NCBI GenBank assembly: GCA_022402445.1
Contig: JAKRSF010000004.1
Location: 498,120-562,119 of the forward strand
DNA from: Cyanobacteriota bacterium
GTDB taxonomy: Bacteria > Cyanobacteriota > Cyanobacteriia > CACIAM-69d
DNA length: 64,000 nucleotides
Direction of reading: 5' to 3'
Shown: piece by piece, positions 1-10,360 of the stretch
Position numbering within the stretch: position 1 is the stretch's first letter
How the letters are laid out: each line of letters opens with the position of its first letter
The notes under the pieces: generated by a model
What the model was told of the DNA's origin: nothing
Seen by the model: the letters and a program-made list of their open reading frames with translations, nothing else
Databases searched by the model: none
Position numbers and translations under genes: made by a program

Positions 1-946
1 GCGCCTGCAAAATCGCCTCCGCGTCCAGGACCAACTGCTGATGCTCCGCCTCGGACTGGTCCGGATGGACGAATTTGAATAGCTCCACCTTATTGAACTG
101 GTGCAGGCGGATCAGACCCCGGGTGTCGCGCCCGTAGCTGCCCGCCTCGCGCCGGAAACAGGGGGTGTAGGCGCAGTGGTAGATGGGCAGTTGGGCCTCG
201 TCGAGGATTTCGTCGCGGTACAGGCTGGTGACGGGCACTTCGGCGGTGGGGGCGAGCCACAGGTCGTCGCGATCGCACTTAAAGCTCTCGTCGGCGAATT
301 TGGGTAGCTGGCCCGAGGCGGTCAGGGAGGCGCTGTTGATCAGGATCGGCGGCAGGACTTCCTGGTAACCCTTGGCCGTGTGGCGATCGAGCATGAAGCT
401 GATCAGGGCACGTTCGAGGGCGGCCCCATCGCCGATCAGGGCCACAAACCGGCTCTGGGCAATGCGGGTGGCCCGCTCGAAGTTCATCCAGCCGTGCCGT
501 TCACCGATTTCATAGTGGGCGAGGGGGTCCACGATCGCGGGGATCAGCTCATCTCCCCAGCGGCGCACCTCGACATTTTCGGTCTCGTCCTTGCCAACGG
601 GGGTGGTCGGATCCGGCAGATTGGGCAGGGCCGCCAGGAGCGCGTCAATTTCTGCCTTGAGCTGCCGTTCCTGGGGCTCTAGGTCCGCCAGTTGTGCCTT
701 GAGGTCGTTGCCTTCCTGCTTGAGGGCGGCAATTTCTGGGCCGGTCGGATCCGCGCCGCCCTTGATTTTTTGGCCCACTGCCTTGCCGATTTCATTGCTG
801 CGGGTTTGCAGTTGGGTGCGCTGCTGTTCGAGCTCCCGCTGCTGGCGATCGCGCTCCAGAATCGGCGCAAGGTCATAGTCGCCCCGGCTGGCAAGGCGCG
901 CCTGGACATCATCGGGATTACTGCGGAGATATCGGAGGTCTAGCAC
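1..946 (-). CDS. serS: Seryl-tRNA synthetase, 3' end outside window
   Basis: This class II synthetase charges tRNA(Ser) with serine in the cytoplasm. About 315 codons are visible; the family is usually near 425 residues, so roughly the last quarter lies beyond position 1. The reading starts [15 protein letters not shown], typical for SerS, at a GTG codon (944-946, reverse strand). The long coiled-coil tRNA-binding arm follows (Gln/Glu-rich, about residues 30-105). The class II core includes the motif 2 stretch [20 protein letters not shown]1 sites lie inside the gene. The family assignment is firm; only the exact start is open. Confidence 0.95.
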   Translation of the reverse strand, partial: MLDLRYLRSNPDDVQARLASRGDYDLAPILERDRQQRELEQQRTQLQTRSNEIGKAVGQKIKGGADPTGPEIAALKQEGNDLKAQLADLEPQERQLKAEIDALLAALPNLPDPTTPVGKDETENVEVRRWGDELIPAIVDPLAHYEIGERHGWMNFERATRIAQSRFVALIGDGAALERALISFMLDRHTAKGYQEVLPPILINSASLTASGQLPKFADESFKCDRDDLWLAPTAEVPVTSLYRDEILDEAQLPIYHCAYTPCFRREAGSYGRDTRGLIRLHQFNKVELFKFVHPDQSEAEHQQLVLDAEAILQA

Positions 947-1008
947 GGCGATCGCGGGGGAAAGGTCAGCAATAAAAGGGTGATGGACAGAAACTCAAGC
1001 AACGCCTG

Positions 1009-1575
1009 CTAATTTTGGGGGCCACGGGCGATCGCGTCAATCAGCCGCAGGGACACCAGCAACCCCGCGAAATGGGCCACGATCGTGTGGGTATTGCCCA
1101 GCACCACAAAAATATCGAGGGCCTGGACAAACTTACTCGGGTCGATCGCCGCCACATTGAACGCATTGGGCTGCACCAGCGCCTTCGACAGCAAATTGCC
1201 CGTAATCGCCTCCGCCCCCACCAGGGCAATCCCCAGGCCGATGCAACTGAGCAGGGCATTGAACCGCAGCAGATCCAGCGTGGCACTGCGGGACGGGCGC
1301 AAATTTTTCGGAGCCCGCAGGCGGCGGCCCTGCTGCACCAGGCGGAAGGTCTGGAAGATGCTGAAATACAGCGCCACCAACGCCAGCGCCGCAAAAAACA
1401 GCCCCGCCCCCGCCCCCGGACTCGCGCCCCCCGCCCGCCCCGCTCCGGGCAGCACCGACAGGGCCGAAAAGGCCAAAATTACCGTCGAAACCACCCCCAG
1501 CACCACCTGCACCCAAAACCCGATCCAGCCGGTGCGGTTCATCATCTGGGCGACGCGATCGACTTGGGCAGACAC
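1009..1575 (-). CDS. DUF3611 family membrane protein
   Basis: A 188-residue integral membrane protein of the DUF3611 family, found in cyanobacteria and plastids; its biochemical role is not known to me. Four hydrophobic segments are visible at about residues 17-42, 58-80, 99-124 and 155-182, with the conserved-looking stretch GNTHTIVAHFAGLLVSLRL at the C-terminus. The start is GTG, supported by an AGGAG ribosome site about eight bases upstream. It lies downstream of purA on the same strand (77 bp gap) and upstream of serS, so co-transcription with purA is possible. Residues 45-58 are Ala/Gly/Pro-rich, as in many proteins of this GC-rich genome. Confidence 0.8.
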   Translation of the reverse strand: MSAQVDRVAQMMNRTGWIGFWVQVVLGVVSTVILAFSALSVLPGAGRAGGASPGAGAGLFFAALALVALYFSIFQTFRLVQQGRRLRAPKNLRPSRSATLDLLRFNALLSCIGLGIALVGAEAITGNLLSKALVQPNAFNVAAIDPSKFVQALDIFVVLGNTHTIVAHFAGLLVSLRLIDAIARGPQN

Positions 1576-1652
1576 GGGAATTCTCCTGGATTGACAGGGG
1601 GAACAGGGGCGGATAACGCAGGGCAGGGATCGATTCTACCGACCTAATAACC

Positions 1653-2999
<1,347 letters not shown>

Positions 3000-3019
3000 T
3001 TACGTTTACACAAACCTCA

Positions 3020-3049
3020 ATTATCAAGAGGGCAAGTCACGGCTGTCAA
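3020..3049 (-). promoter_or_regulatory. Sigma-70 type promoter of purA
   Basis: On the reverse strand a perfect -35 box TTGACA (3044-3049) is followed after 18 bases by GATAAT (3020-3025). The predicted transcript start is near 3012, giving a 5' leader of about 27 bases before the TTG start of purA. Found by eye; the match to consensus is strong, the activity is inferred. Confidence 0.7.
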
Positions 3050-3281
3050 CTGGGCTGATGGGGGGCCGTGAGGGGCGATCGCGGTGGACCGAGGGGGGAC
3101 TGGGGCGGCGTTGTTCGTTCCGCGAGGGAGATTGCGAGGGGGCAAAAAAACGCTATGAAACGATAGAAATCCACAAGAAACTACAAACTCTTGGGGGAAT
3201 TGGGACGGGTGATCGCGCGATCGCAGGCTCCGTGGGCCGCTATTGTAGGAAACGCCCTTTCTTAGGCTAAAAGCAGGTGCC

Positions 3282-3572
3282 ATGAGCAATTCCCCTGAGA
3301 CCACCGGTGCTGACGCGATTGATCGCGCGATCGCGGCGGGCATTGATTTTGACGGTTCCCCGATTCCTCCGGCCAAGTTGGAACTGTATTCGTCGGTGAT
3401 GGGCCTGGAGGCGGGCCGCCAACGGAGCGGGGTGAGCAATACCATGCGATCGCGCATTGTCCGCATTGGGGCGAAGCACATCAGCCGCGAGGAGCTCGAT
3501 CAAAAGCTGATCGCCGCCGATTTCAAGCCCCTGACCGATCGCGAGGTCACCTTCTTCTACGGTCCCAAATAA
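3282..3572 (+). CDS. DUF4090 family protein
   Basis: A 96-residue soluble protein of a small, conserved cyanobacterial family that I recognise as DUF4090. Its function is unknown. It starts with ATG after an AGGTG ribosome site. Recognisable conserved-looking stretches are GIDFDGSPIPPAKLELY, RSGVSNTMRSRIVRIGAKH and the C-terminal EVTFFYGPK. No membrane segment or signal peptide is seen. It is divergent from purA (297 bp shared upstream region) and convergent with the TPM-domain gene downstream. A possible promoter (TTGTAG at 3243, GCTAAA at 3266) would put the transcript start almost at the start codon, so it is weak. Confidence 0.75.
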   Translation: MSNSPETTGADAIDRAIAAGIDFDGSPIPPAKLELYSSVMGLEAGRQRSGVSNTMRSRIVRIGAKHISREELDQKLIAADFKPLTDREVTFFYGPK

Positions 3573-3628
3573 CCGAGAAACCGCGATCGCCCAACTCAAA
3601 AATGCGATCGCCGGTGGGTTGGGGGCGC

Positions 3629-3706
3629 GTTGATCTGGGGTTGCCGGTGCGTTCGGAATGGGGGAATGGTCCCGAAGTTGGAACCGTACCGAACGCACCC
3701 TACCGG
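3629..3706 (+). repeat. Dispersed palindromic repeat, copy 1
   Basis: A 78-bp element beginning GTTGATCTGGGG with inverted arms GGTGCGTTCGG (from 3646) and CCGAACGCACCCTACC (from 3689). A second copy in opposite orientation is at 25217-25292. Both copies sit between the 3' ends of convergent genes. The arms resemble palindromic GGTGCGTT-type repeats that are common in cyanobacterial genomes. Confidence 0.7.
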
Positions 3707-3732
3707 CGAATCGGATATCGCGATTGGCTTGA

Positions 3733-4560
3733 TTAGCTTTCCTGTTCCGCCGGAGGCTGGCCAAACACCGGCGTCAAAAACGCAACCAACAGGCCGATCG
3801 CGAACCCCGCCACATTCCGCACCAGGGGCAACCACTCCGCCGTGCGCGTCACCACCGGCGCAATGCCAAAGGCGATGAACAGCATCCCCCACAGGGGCGA
3901 CAGGATCAGCGCCCACTGCCACGCGATCCCTTGGCCCTCCTTGCGCGGGTGGGCCGCAAAGCCGCAGATCACACCCCCCACAATCGACGACACCAGGGTC
4001 AAAATCCACTGCTCCTGGGGCAAACCGGGCACCACCGAGCAGCCGCCGCGATCGAGGCAACCCATCACCGCTTCGAGGGACTCGACGATCGCCTGGTTCT
4101 CGCCGTTATCGCGCACAAAGAACTGATTGCCGTAGCGGGTTTGCAATTCAATCCAGAACGTGCGGGGGAAGACGTTATAAAACTCGCCGCCCACATTGAA
4201 ATTCAGCAGATTGCCCCCCCGCTCATCCGCCACCACCAGCAGGCTCTTGTCGTCCAACTGCCAATAGTCCTTCACCGCCCGTCCGGGGGTGCGGTCAAAC
4301 TGGGTCAGCACCCGCAACTTCCAGCCCGTCTGCGCCTCGAACTGCTCCAGCCGCTCCCCGAGCGATCGCTCCTGGAGATCGGGGATCGCATTGGCCAAAT
4401 CAATCACCGTCACCTGCTCAGCGGGCAGCAGTTCAGGATTGTCGAAGGCGCGGGCAACCCCCATGGGCAACAGACCCCACGCCAAACAGGCGATCGCGAG
4501 GGCAACACAAAAACCCTTCAGCGGACGGAAGCACAGATTGTTCATAAACTTGACGGGCAT
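3733..4560 (-). CDS. TPM-domain membrane protein
   Basis: A 275-residue protein with an N-terminal hydrophobic export signal (about residues 14-38, ending in a VARAF-like cleavage region). A TPM domain follows at about 45-165: the core LGERLEQFEAQTGWKLRV and a LLVVADERGGNLLNFNVG strand resemble the TLP18.3 fold linked to photosystem II repair. Three C-terminal membrane segments follow at about 185-265. The domain probably faces the thylakoid lumen or periplasm. This architecture is common in cyanobacteria. The link to PSII repair is family knowledge for relatives only, and this sequence does not look like Psb32 itself, so no symbol is given. Confidence 0.75.
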   Translation of the reverse strand: MPVKFMNNLCFRPLKGFCVALAIACLAWGLLPMGVARAFDNPELLPAEQVTVIDLANAIPDLQERSLGERLEQFEAQTGWKLRVLTQFDRTPGRAVKDYWQLDDKSLLVVADERGGNLLNFNVGGEFYNVFPRTFWIELQTRYGNQFFVRDNGENQAIVESLEAVMGCLDRGGCSVVPGLPQEQWILTLVSSIVGGVICGFAAHPRKEGQGIAWQWALILSPLWGMLFIAFGIAPVVTRTAEWLPLVRNVAGFAIGLLVAFLTPVFGQPPAEQES

Positions 4561-4793
4561 AAACGCGGCGGGGTGGTCCCAACGATTCCCAAAGGGGCGG
4601 GCCGACGCGGCGGCGGGAATGAGGCCCCGGAGGCGACGGCGATCAATATTTCTTTACACTTTCTAAGTTATGGCTCATGTTAATGAGACTGCCCGCCCCC
4701 CGTCAACTGGCGCGATCGCTCTGGGGATCACGGCGGGGGCTTCGGCCGGGGGCGCAATAATAATTGGGGTGCAGGGCGTGGGGAGTTGCGGGT

Positions 4794-5450
4794 ATGGCAA
4801 GTTGGCTAGGGTCGGGCGGCATTGCCATGGTGCCCCTGGGGATCTGCGCGATCGCTCTGGGGGCGATCGCCGTGGAGCGGGCCTGGTTTTGGCTCGTCCT
4901 CTGGCGACGGCAAGGGCAAATTATGGAGGCCGCGATCGCGGAACTCGACAATCCCACGGTTCCTCCCGAAGCCACGCGCCAATGGTTAACGGAACAGGCC
5001 CAAGGCCCCTTTCCCCTGGCGCGGGTGCTGTTGGCGGGCCTGACCCTAGAGCGCCCCACCCCCGAGGAATTCGCCCTGGCCCTGGAAACCGCCGCCCGCC
5101 AGGAAATTCCCACCATTAAACGGTTCCAGAGCGCCCTGGGCACCATCGCCAGCGTTGCGCCGCTCCTGGGGCTGTTGGGGACAATTCTGGGCCTGATGCG
5201 GGCCTTTGCCACGCTGCCGTCGGCGGACTTTAGCGCCAGTGCCGGGGGCGTGGCGGCGGGCATTGCGGAGGCGCTGGTGTCTACGGCGGCGGGGCTGGTG
5301 ATTGCCGTGGCGGCGTTGGTGATTGCCAGTGGTTTGCGGGGGCTGGCGCGGCGGCAGGGGGCGGCGATCGCCCAACTGGTGGGTCAGCTTGAATTGCGCT
5401 ATCGCCGGACCTATGAGGCCGGGGAGGAACCGTTTGTCATTTCTCGATGA
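4794..5450 (+). CDS. MotA/TolQ/ExbB proton channel family protein
   Basis: An ExbB/TolQ-like inner membrane protein (218 residues from ATG 4794) that forms a proton channel with the ExbD-like protein encoded next. Three hydrophobic segments are visible: about 8-35, 118-140 (APLLGLLGTILGLMRAF, the family's most conserved helix) and 160-185. The longer frame from TTG 4764 adds ten residues of no clear family character, so ATG 4794 was chosen. It overlaps the ExbD-like gene by 17 bp, indicating coupled translation. Upstream is a possible TTTACA box (4653-4658). In cyanobacteria such pairs energise TonB-type uptake or envelope functions; no TonB gene is nearby. Confidence 0.88.
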   Translation: MASWLGSGGIAMVPLGICAIALGAIAVERAWFWLVLWRRQGQIMEAAIAELDNPTVPPEATRQWLTEQAQGPFPLARVLLAGLTLERPTPEEFALALETAARQEIPTIKRFQSALGTIASVAPLLGLLGTILGLMRAFATLPSADFSASAGGVAAGIAEALVSTAAGLVIAVAALVIASGLRGLARRQGAAIAQLVGQLELRYRRTYEAGEEPFVISR

Positions 5451-5880
5451 CTTTGACCGGGAATTGGAGGGGGATGAGGGGGACGGTCCGGCGGCCCACA
5501 TTGACTTGACCCCCGCGATCGATGTGCTGTTTTCGATCCTGGCGTTTTTTATTGTGGCGACCCTATTTTTCTCGCGCCTGCGGGGCCTGCCGGTGGATCT
5601 ACCCGAGGCGGCCACGGCCCCGATCGCCCCCATTTCCCCCAGCACCCTGACCGTCACCATCGATCGCGGCGGCACCGTTTCCGTCGAGGGGCGATCGCTC
5701 TCCCTCGAAGCCCTGGCCACCCTCGCGCGATCGCGCCACGACCAAAACCCCACCCAGCCGATTCAGGCCATCATCGCCGCCGATCGCGGCACCCCCCATG
5801 GCCGCGTCGTCGCCGTCATGGACACCCTGCGCCCCGTGCCCAACCTGCGCCTCGCGATCGCCACGGAACCGGCCCGGTAG
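5434..5880 (+). CDS. ExbD/TolR family protein
   Basis: A 148-residue ExbD/TolR-like partner of the preceding channel protein. It has one N-terminal membrane helix (about 27-45) containing the family's conserved Asp in the DLTPAIDVLF motif, followed by a periplasmic domain with the usual TVTIDRGGTVSVEGR and IIAADRGTPHGRVVAVMD strands. The start is taken as TTG 5434, preceded by GGGGAGGA five bases upstream; this gives MSFLDDFDRELEGDEG, a typical acidic cytoplasmic N-terminus. The 17-bp overlap with the upstream gene supports an operon. The only alternative is a much longer N-terminus that would lie antiphase inside the ExbB gene. Confidence 0.88.
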   Translation: MSFLDDFDRELEGDEGDGPAAHIDLTPAIDVLFSILAFFIVATLFFSRLRGLPVDLPEAATAPIAPISPSTLTVTIDRGGTVSVEGRSLSLEALATLARSRHDQNPTQPIQAIIAADRGTPHGRVVAVMDTLRPVPNLRLAIATEPAR

Positions 5881-5925
5881 CCCCCGACCCATTCCCCTTC
5901 CACCGTTCAGCCTTTCCCCATCCCC

Positions 5926-6651
5926 ATGCTCGGACCCCTCAGCGGCACCCTCTACAACGTCGGCACCGTCCTTGTCGGCAGCGCGATCGGCCTGCTGCTG
6001 CGCCGCCATTTGCCCCAGCGGCTCCTGGAAACCGCCCTCCAGGGCATTGCCCTCATCACCCTGCTCCTGGGCTTCGACATGGCCCGCAGTTTGCTCACCC
6101 TCCAGGGCAGCCGCCTCGATGGCTTGATCCTGGGCCTGCTTTCCCTTGCGGGGGGCGGTCTGCTCGGCGAAGCGCTCCAGCTCGATCAACGGCTCCAGAA
6201 CCTCGGCGATCGCCTGCAAAAGCGCCTCGGCGGCCAGGGGGATTTAACGAAAGGTTTTGTATCCGCCAGTTTGCTCTTCTGCGTTGGCCCCATGGCCCCC
6301 CTGGGTAGCCTCAACAACGGCCTCACCGGCGACGCCCAACTGCTGATCCTCAAGGGCACCATGGACGGCATCGCCGCGATCGCCCTGGCCAGCGGCCTCG
6401 GCATCGGTGTCCCCTGCGCCGCCGCCCCCATCTTGATCTACCAAGGCGGTCTCGCCCTGTTGGCCGCCCTCCTGGGAGACCTCATCCCCGACCCGGCCAC
6501 CAATCCCGCGATCGCGGCCCTCACCGGCACCGGCGGCCTCGCGATCGTCGCCATTGGCCTCAACCTCCTTGACATGACCCGCATCCGCGTCGCCGCATTT
6601 TTGCCCGCCCTCGCGATCGCCCCCCTGCTGCACCACCTCACCCGCCCCTAG
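5926..6651 (+). CDS. DUF554 family membrane protein
   Basis: A 241-residue polytopic membrane protein of the DUF554 (YqgA/YdfK-like) family, a putative transporter of unknown substrate. About six or seven hydrophobic segments are visible. Family-like stretches include GTLYNVGTVLVGSAIGLLL at the start, ALQGIALITLLLGFDMA, SLLFCVGPMAPLGSLNNGL and the KGTMDGIAAIALASGLGIG loop. It starts with ATG 45 bp after the ExbD-like gene on the same strand and may belong to the same transcript. The call rests on overall pattern and length. Confidence 0.85.
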   Translation: MLGPLSGTLYNVGTVLVGSAIGLLLRRHLPQRLLETALQGIALITLLLGFDMARSLLTLQGSRLDGLILGLLSLAGGGLLGEALQLDQRLQNLGDRLQKRLGGQGDLTKGFVSASLLFCVGPMAPLGSLNNGLTGDAQLLILKGTMDGIAAIALASGLGIGVPCAAAPILIYQGGLALLAALLGDLIPDPATNPAIAALTGTGGLAIVAIGLNLLDMTRIRVAAFLPALAIAPLLHHLTRP

Positions 6652-6672
6652 GGGAGCAAAACCATCAAAATG

Positions 6673-6775
6673 ATTTACGCTTTCTGGATGTTTGCTGAAA
6701 GTCTTAAAACTTAAGATTTCACAACGCTTCGGCAACCTAAAATTTAGATGAAGCGACATTGCAGAAAGCGTAAAT
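6673..6775. repeat. AT-rich element with 14-bp perfect terminal inverted repeats
   Basis: The 14-bp arm ATTTACGCTTTCTG (6673-6686) is exactly inverted at 6762-6775 (CAGAAAGCGTAAAT). The 75 bp between them are AT-rich, unlike the flanks, and contain a second imperfect palindrome around TTAAAACTTAAG. It has the look of a small non-autonomous (MITE-like) element or a long hairpin. No transposase gene is present. It lies just before a 55-codon reading frame. Confidence 0.5.
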
Positions 6776-6889
6776 TCCTTAATCTTTTCCTTAGATTTAC
6801 TGGGCCGACCCGCTTCAGAAAGGAATCCAGATGATTCGGTCAGGATGCCTAATATTTGCCATGCAAATCCCCTTATCCCTTGATCCCCT

Positions 6890-7057
6890 ATGCCCTCCAC
6901 CGTGAATGATCAGATCCTGGACCTCGCCAGCCGCATTGCCTATCTCAGCAGTCAACCCCTGACCCTTCGGGAACAGCAATGGATCCGGGAAAATCGCATT
7001 TCTCTCATCATCGAGTTGGCGGCCCAGCGGGGCTATCACCAAAAGGAACGGATCTGA
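6890..7057 (+). CDS. Small hypothetical protein, 55 residues
   Basis: A short reading frame from ATG 6890 to TGA 7057 reading MPSTVNDQILDLASRIAYLS and ending YHQKERI. The composition looks like a real amphipathic helical protein (Leu/Ile spaced every three to four residues, 15 percent charged), unlike the Ala/Pro/Arg-rich accidental frames of this genome. No family is recognised and no strong ribosome site is visible (CCCCTTATCCCTTGATCCCC precedes it). It is the only plausible gene between the DUF554 and PBP2 genes. Confidence 0.45.
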   Translation: MPSTVNDQILDLASRIAYLSSQPLTLREQQWIRENRISLIIELAAQRGYHQKERI

Positions 7058-7569
7058 AGTTTTGCCTTTGAAATTGGGGCCGTCTGCGCGAGGGGGGCCG
7101 CGATCGCGCGTTGCTCTCTGGGGGCTTTGGGGCATGGCCGGGGCAGCCTGGGCGGGCGATCTGGGGCACCATCGGACCTCGGATCGCGGCGGCCCTGGGC
7201 TCCGCTCCGGGTTGGTCGGATCGTTTGCCTGGGGGGAATTTCAATTCTATGGGGGTGATTGATGGGTGGCCCGCCGCGATCGCCCCGACCCGCCCCAATC
7301 CATAAGCCCGCCCCCGCAACCCGCGCGCCTCAGAAAAGGATTGGCAATCGATGGCCCATTCCCCAGGGGATCAAGAACCGACCGGCAACTGTTAACATTT
7401 GTAGGGAAATTTGACAGCCCCCGGCTCCCTCGCTAGCCCCTCAACCCCTACCGCTTCCCTAGCGAGATCGCCCCTGGGCCGCCATCTTTCCCGCCGGTCG
7501 CGCCACGGCCCCCGCCCCACCCTGACGGAGCCAGCCCCGGCGATCGAAGCCCTCGCTCACTGGCCTGCG
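7058..7569. other. Intergenic region upstream of the PBP2 gene
   Basis: About 510 bp with several HIP1-like sites and no convincing gene. A locally AT-rich stretch at 7389-7412 (GTTAACATTTGTAGGGAAAT) could hold the promoter of the PBP2 gene. An in-frame TTG at 7411 would extend PBP2 by 53 Pro/Ser/Arg-rich residues, which I consider untranslated. Confidence 0.4.
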
Positions 7570-9420
7570 ATGACCTTTTTTCCCATTCCCCTGCCCCGTC
7601 CCAGTGGTTCCGCCCGCACCGTCGGCCGGTCCCAGCAGCCCTGGATCCTGATGGGAATTGTGTCCGCCTTGATGTTCGGTGGCCTCGCCCATCGCCTGGT
7701 CCAGTTGCAACTGCTCAAGGGCACTGAATTCAGTGACAAGGCGGATCGCAACCGGGTCCAGAGCATCGCCAAGCCCCCGTCGCGGGGCAGCATTTTTGAT
7801 CGCGAAGGGCGCATCCTCGCCGGCAGTGAGCTCACCCATTCCGTGGCGGTGTGGCGGACGGCGACGACGGATGAGGCATGGCCCCAGTTGCGCCGCAACC
7901 TGGCGACGATCCTGGAGATCCCCGAGGCCGAGATTCAAGAAAAGGTGGACACCGTGACCTATGAGTCGCGGTTTTTGGTGACCATTGACCCGGCCGTGTC
8001 GCCCGATCGCGTGACCCAACTGATGGAGGGGACGGGGTCGAGTTCGGGGCTCAATATTTCCCTCCAGTCCCGGCGGCATTATCCCCACGGGGAGTTGGCG
8101 GCCCATCTGCTGGGCTATACGGGGGAGATTAGCAAGGAGGAGTTCGAGGGCGATCGCTTTCGGGAACACCGCAGCACCAAGGGCTATCGCTATGGGGATT
8201 TCGTGGGCAAGATGGGCCTGGAAAAAACCATGGAATTCCAACTGCGGGGGGTGCCCGGTCGCGATCGCCTAGAAATTGACGGCAAGGGCAATGTGCGCCA
8301 GATCCTCGATGGCCGCGCCCCGGAGGCGGGGACGGATCTGACCCTGACGCTCGATCTGGATTTGCAGCAGGCGGCGGAAAAGGCCCTGGGCGATCGCAAC
8401 GGCGCGATCGTGGCGATGGATCCACGCAACGGGGAAATCCTGGCCCTGGTCAGCCGCCCCGCCTTCGATCCCAACCTATTTTCCCGGCGCATTGACAACG
8501 CCTCCTGGCAGGCCCTCCAGCGGAAGCGCCACCCCTTCGTGAACCGAGCCGTGCAGGCTTACCCCCCCGCCAGTACCTTCAAGGTGGTGACGGCGGTAGC
8601 CGCGATGGAGTCCGGAGCCCTGCCCCCCACGGCGGTGTTGCAGACCCGGCCCTTTTTGCAGGTGGGGCCGACAAAAATCTGGGACTGGAACCGCAGCGGC
8701 TTTGGGCCGATGAATTTCGTCAGTTCCATGGCCTGGAGCAGCAACACCTTCTATGGGCAGGCGGGCCAGAAGGCGGGTCCAGAGGCCCTGCTGGGCTGGG
8801 CGCGGAAGTTTGGGTTTGGGGAGAGGACGGGCATTGAGCTGGAGTCGGAGGAGTCGAGCGGCTTGATCCCGACCCCCGACCTCAGGGGGGATCAGCGGGG
8901 GATGCCCTGGAGCCGGGTGGATACGATCAATTCCTCCATTGGCCAGGGCTATATCCAGGCGTCGCCGGTGCAGATTGCGGTGATGTTCTCGGTGTTTGCC
9001 AATGGGGGCAAGCGGGTGCATCCCCACCTGGTGCGGCGGGGGGCGGCGAGTCCGGTGCCGGAGCCGGTGTCGCTGAATTTGAAGCCTTCGACGATTGATG
9101 TGGTGCGGCGGGGCCTGCGGAGTGTGGTGACGACGGGGACGGGGGGTGCGCTTTCTGGGGGGCTGCCGCCGGTGGCGGGCAAGAGTGGCACTGCTGAAGA
9201 TCCGCCCCGGGAAACCCATGCGTGGTTTGGGGCGTTTGCGCCCTATGATGCGCCGGAGATTACGGTGGTGGGTTTCCTAGAAAATGGCGGCGGCGGCGGC
9301 GGTGTGGCGGGTCCGGCGATCCGGCCGGTGTTTGAGGCGTATTTTGCGAAGCAGGCGCGCCTTAAGGCAGCTAGGGCTGGGAAGGCTCCCCAGGCTCAGG
9401 CCCAGGCGGCGGGTCAGTAG
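7570..9420 (+). CDS. mrdA: Penicillin-binding protein 2 (elongation transpeptidase)
   Basis: A class B penicillin-binding protein, the D,D-transpeptidase that cross-links peptidoglycan during elongation. From ATG 7570 it has 616 residues, the usual PBP2 length. One N-terminal membrane anchor (about 17-42) is followed by the dimerisation domain (PPSRGSIFDREGRILA, YTGEISKEEF). The transpeptidase domain has all three active-site motifs: S335-TF-K338, S390-S-N392 and K538-S-G-T. The C-terminus is Ala/Gln-rich. The gene is convergent with the TPR gene and their 3' ends overlap by 50 bp. Confidence 0.93.
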   Translation: MTFFPIPLPRPSGSARTVGRSQQPWILMGIVSALMFGGLAHRLVQLQLLKGTEFSDKADRNRVQSIAKPPSRGSIFDREGRILAGSELTHSVAVWRTATTDEAWPQLRRNLATILEIPEAEIQEKVDTVTYESRFLVTIDPAVSPDRVTQLMEGTGSSSGLNISLQSRRHYPHGELAAHLLGYTGEISKEEFEGDRFREHRSTKGYRYGDFVGKMGLEKTMEFQLRGVPGRDRLEIDGKGNVRQILDGRAPEAGTDLTLTLDLDLQQAAEKALGDRNGAIVAMDPRNGEILALVSRPAFDPNLFSRRIDNASWQALQRKRHPFVNRAVQAYPPASTFKVVTAVAAMESGALPPTAVLQTRPFLQVGPTKIWDWNRSGFGPMNFVSSMAWSSNTFYGQAGQKAGPEALLGWARKFGFGERTGIELESEESSGLIPTPDLRGDQRGMPWSRVDTINSSIGQGYIQASPVQIAVMFSVFANGGKRVHPHLVRRGAASPVPEPVSLNLKPSTIDVVRRGLRSVVTTGTGGALSGGLPPVAGKSGTAEDPPRETHAWFGAFAPYDAPEITVVGFLENGGGGGGVAGPAIRPVFEAYFAKQARLKAARAGKAPQAQAQAAGQ

Positions 9421-10315
9421 GGGCGGGGCCGAGCTGCTGGAGCAGTTGCTGGATTTCGCGGGCGCGATCGCGGCGATTCGTGCGCTGGAGTTGGTCGCGG
9501 GCCTGGGTGAGGGCTTGGCGGGCTCCGGGGCGATCGCCCTGCTGTAGGAGCACGAGGCCGAGGTTGCCATGGGCTTCGGCGAGGGTGGGGTTGGCGCTGA
9601 TGGCGGCTCGGTAGGCGGCGGCGGCGTTGGGGAGGTCGCCGGTTTTGGCGAAGGTGTTGCCGAGGTTGTAGTGGGCGTCGGCGTAGGTGGGGTTGAGGGC
9701 GATCGCGCGGCGGTAGGCAGCGATGGCGTCGGCGGGCTGGTCGGCTTTGCCGTAGGCGTTGCCCCAGTGGTAGTACAGCTCGGGGGAGTCGGGCAGGACC
9801 CGGGCGGCCTGGTTAAATTCCGCTAGGGCTTCGGTGGGGCGATCGCTTTGGCTCAGGGCGATCGCCAGGTTCAATCGGGCGAGATCGAGTTTTGGATCGC
9901 GCAAAATGGCTTCCCGGTAGGCGGCGATCGCGGTGGGTAGATCGCCGCTGCCCTGGGCCGCTTCCCCCCGTTGGTAATAGCCGATCGCGGTGGTGGGGGC
10001 CGGTGCTGCGCTGGCGCTGGGGCTTGGGTTAGGGGACGGGCGGGGGGCCGAGTCTAGGGATCCGTCTAGGGCGTCTGGAGAATTGGGGGCTGCGGGGGCG
10101 CGATCGCCACTGGTCTCACCAGGGGCCAGGGCATCGGCATTGGTGTCCTGCGAGCCATTGGCAGGGACATTGGAAGGCGTTGCCACATTGGCCTCAAAAC
10201 CACCACTGCGGCTAAAGATCAGCAGCCCCGTCAGCAAACACAGCGCCCCGATCGTTCCGGTGGCCACCAGCACCCACCAGCGCCATTGGGCAATGGGTTC
10301 ATCCCCGTTATCCAT
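9371..10315 (-). CDS. Tetratricopeptide repeat protein with N-terminal membrane anchor
   Basis: A 314-residue protein with one membrane helix at about 14-34, a Pro/Ala/Ser-rich linker to about residue 105, and four to five TPR units at about 107-280. The units are recognisable by repeats such as AIAAYREAILRDPKLDLARL, AIAAYRRAIALNPTYADAHY and AAAYRAAISANPTLAEAHGN. TPRs mediate protein-protein contacts; the partner is unknown. A Pro/Gly/Glu-rich tail ends the protein. Its last 50 bp overlap the 3' end of the PBP2 gene on the other strand. Upstream, 45 bp away on the same strand, is the GatD-like gene, so the two may be co-transcribed. Confidence 0.85.
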   Translation of the reverse strand: MDNGDEPIAQWRWWVLVATGTIGALCLLTGLLIFSRSGGFEANVATPSNVPANGSQDTNADALAPGETSGDRAPAAPNSPDALDGSLDSAPRPSPNPSPSASAAPAPTTAIGYYQRGEAAQGSGDLPTAIAAYREAILRDPKLDLARLNLAIALSQSDRPTEALAEFNQAARVLPDSPELYYHWGNAYGKADQPADAIAAYRRAIALNPTYADAHYNLGNTFAKTGDLPNAAAAYRAAISANPTLAEAHGNLGLVLLQQGDRPGARQALTQARDQLQRTNRRDRAREIQQLLQQLGPAPTDPPPGPEPGEPSQP

Positions 10316-10360
10316 AGAAAAATTCCGTCGCGTTCGTCCGTTGAGGGGTTGAGTGGGGGG

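Noticed and set aside
4672..4690. Palindrome CTCAT-GTTA-ATGAG before the ExbB/ExbD genes as a Fur-type operator
   Set aside because: Only five-base arms and poor agreement with the Fur box; the location alone is not enough.
7411..7569. PBP2 starting at TTG 7411
   Set aside because: The extra 53 residues are Pro/Ser/Arg-rich and absent from the family; ATG 7570 gives the usual length.
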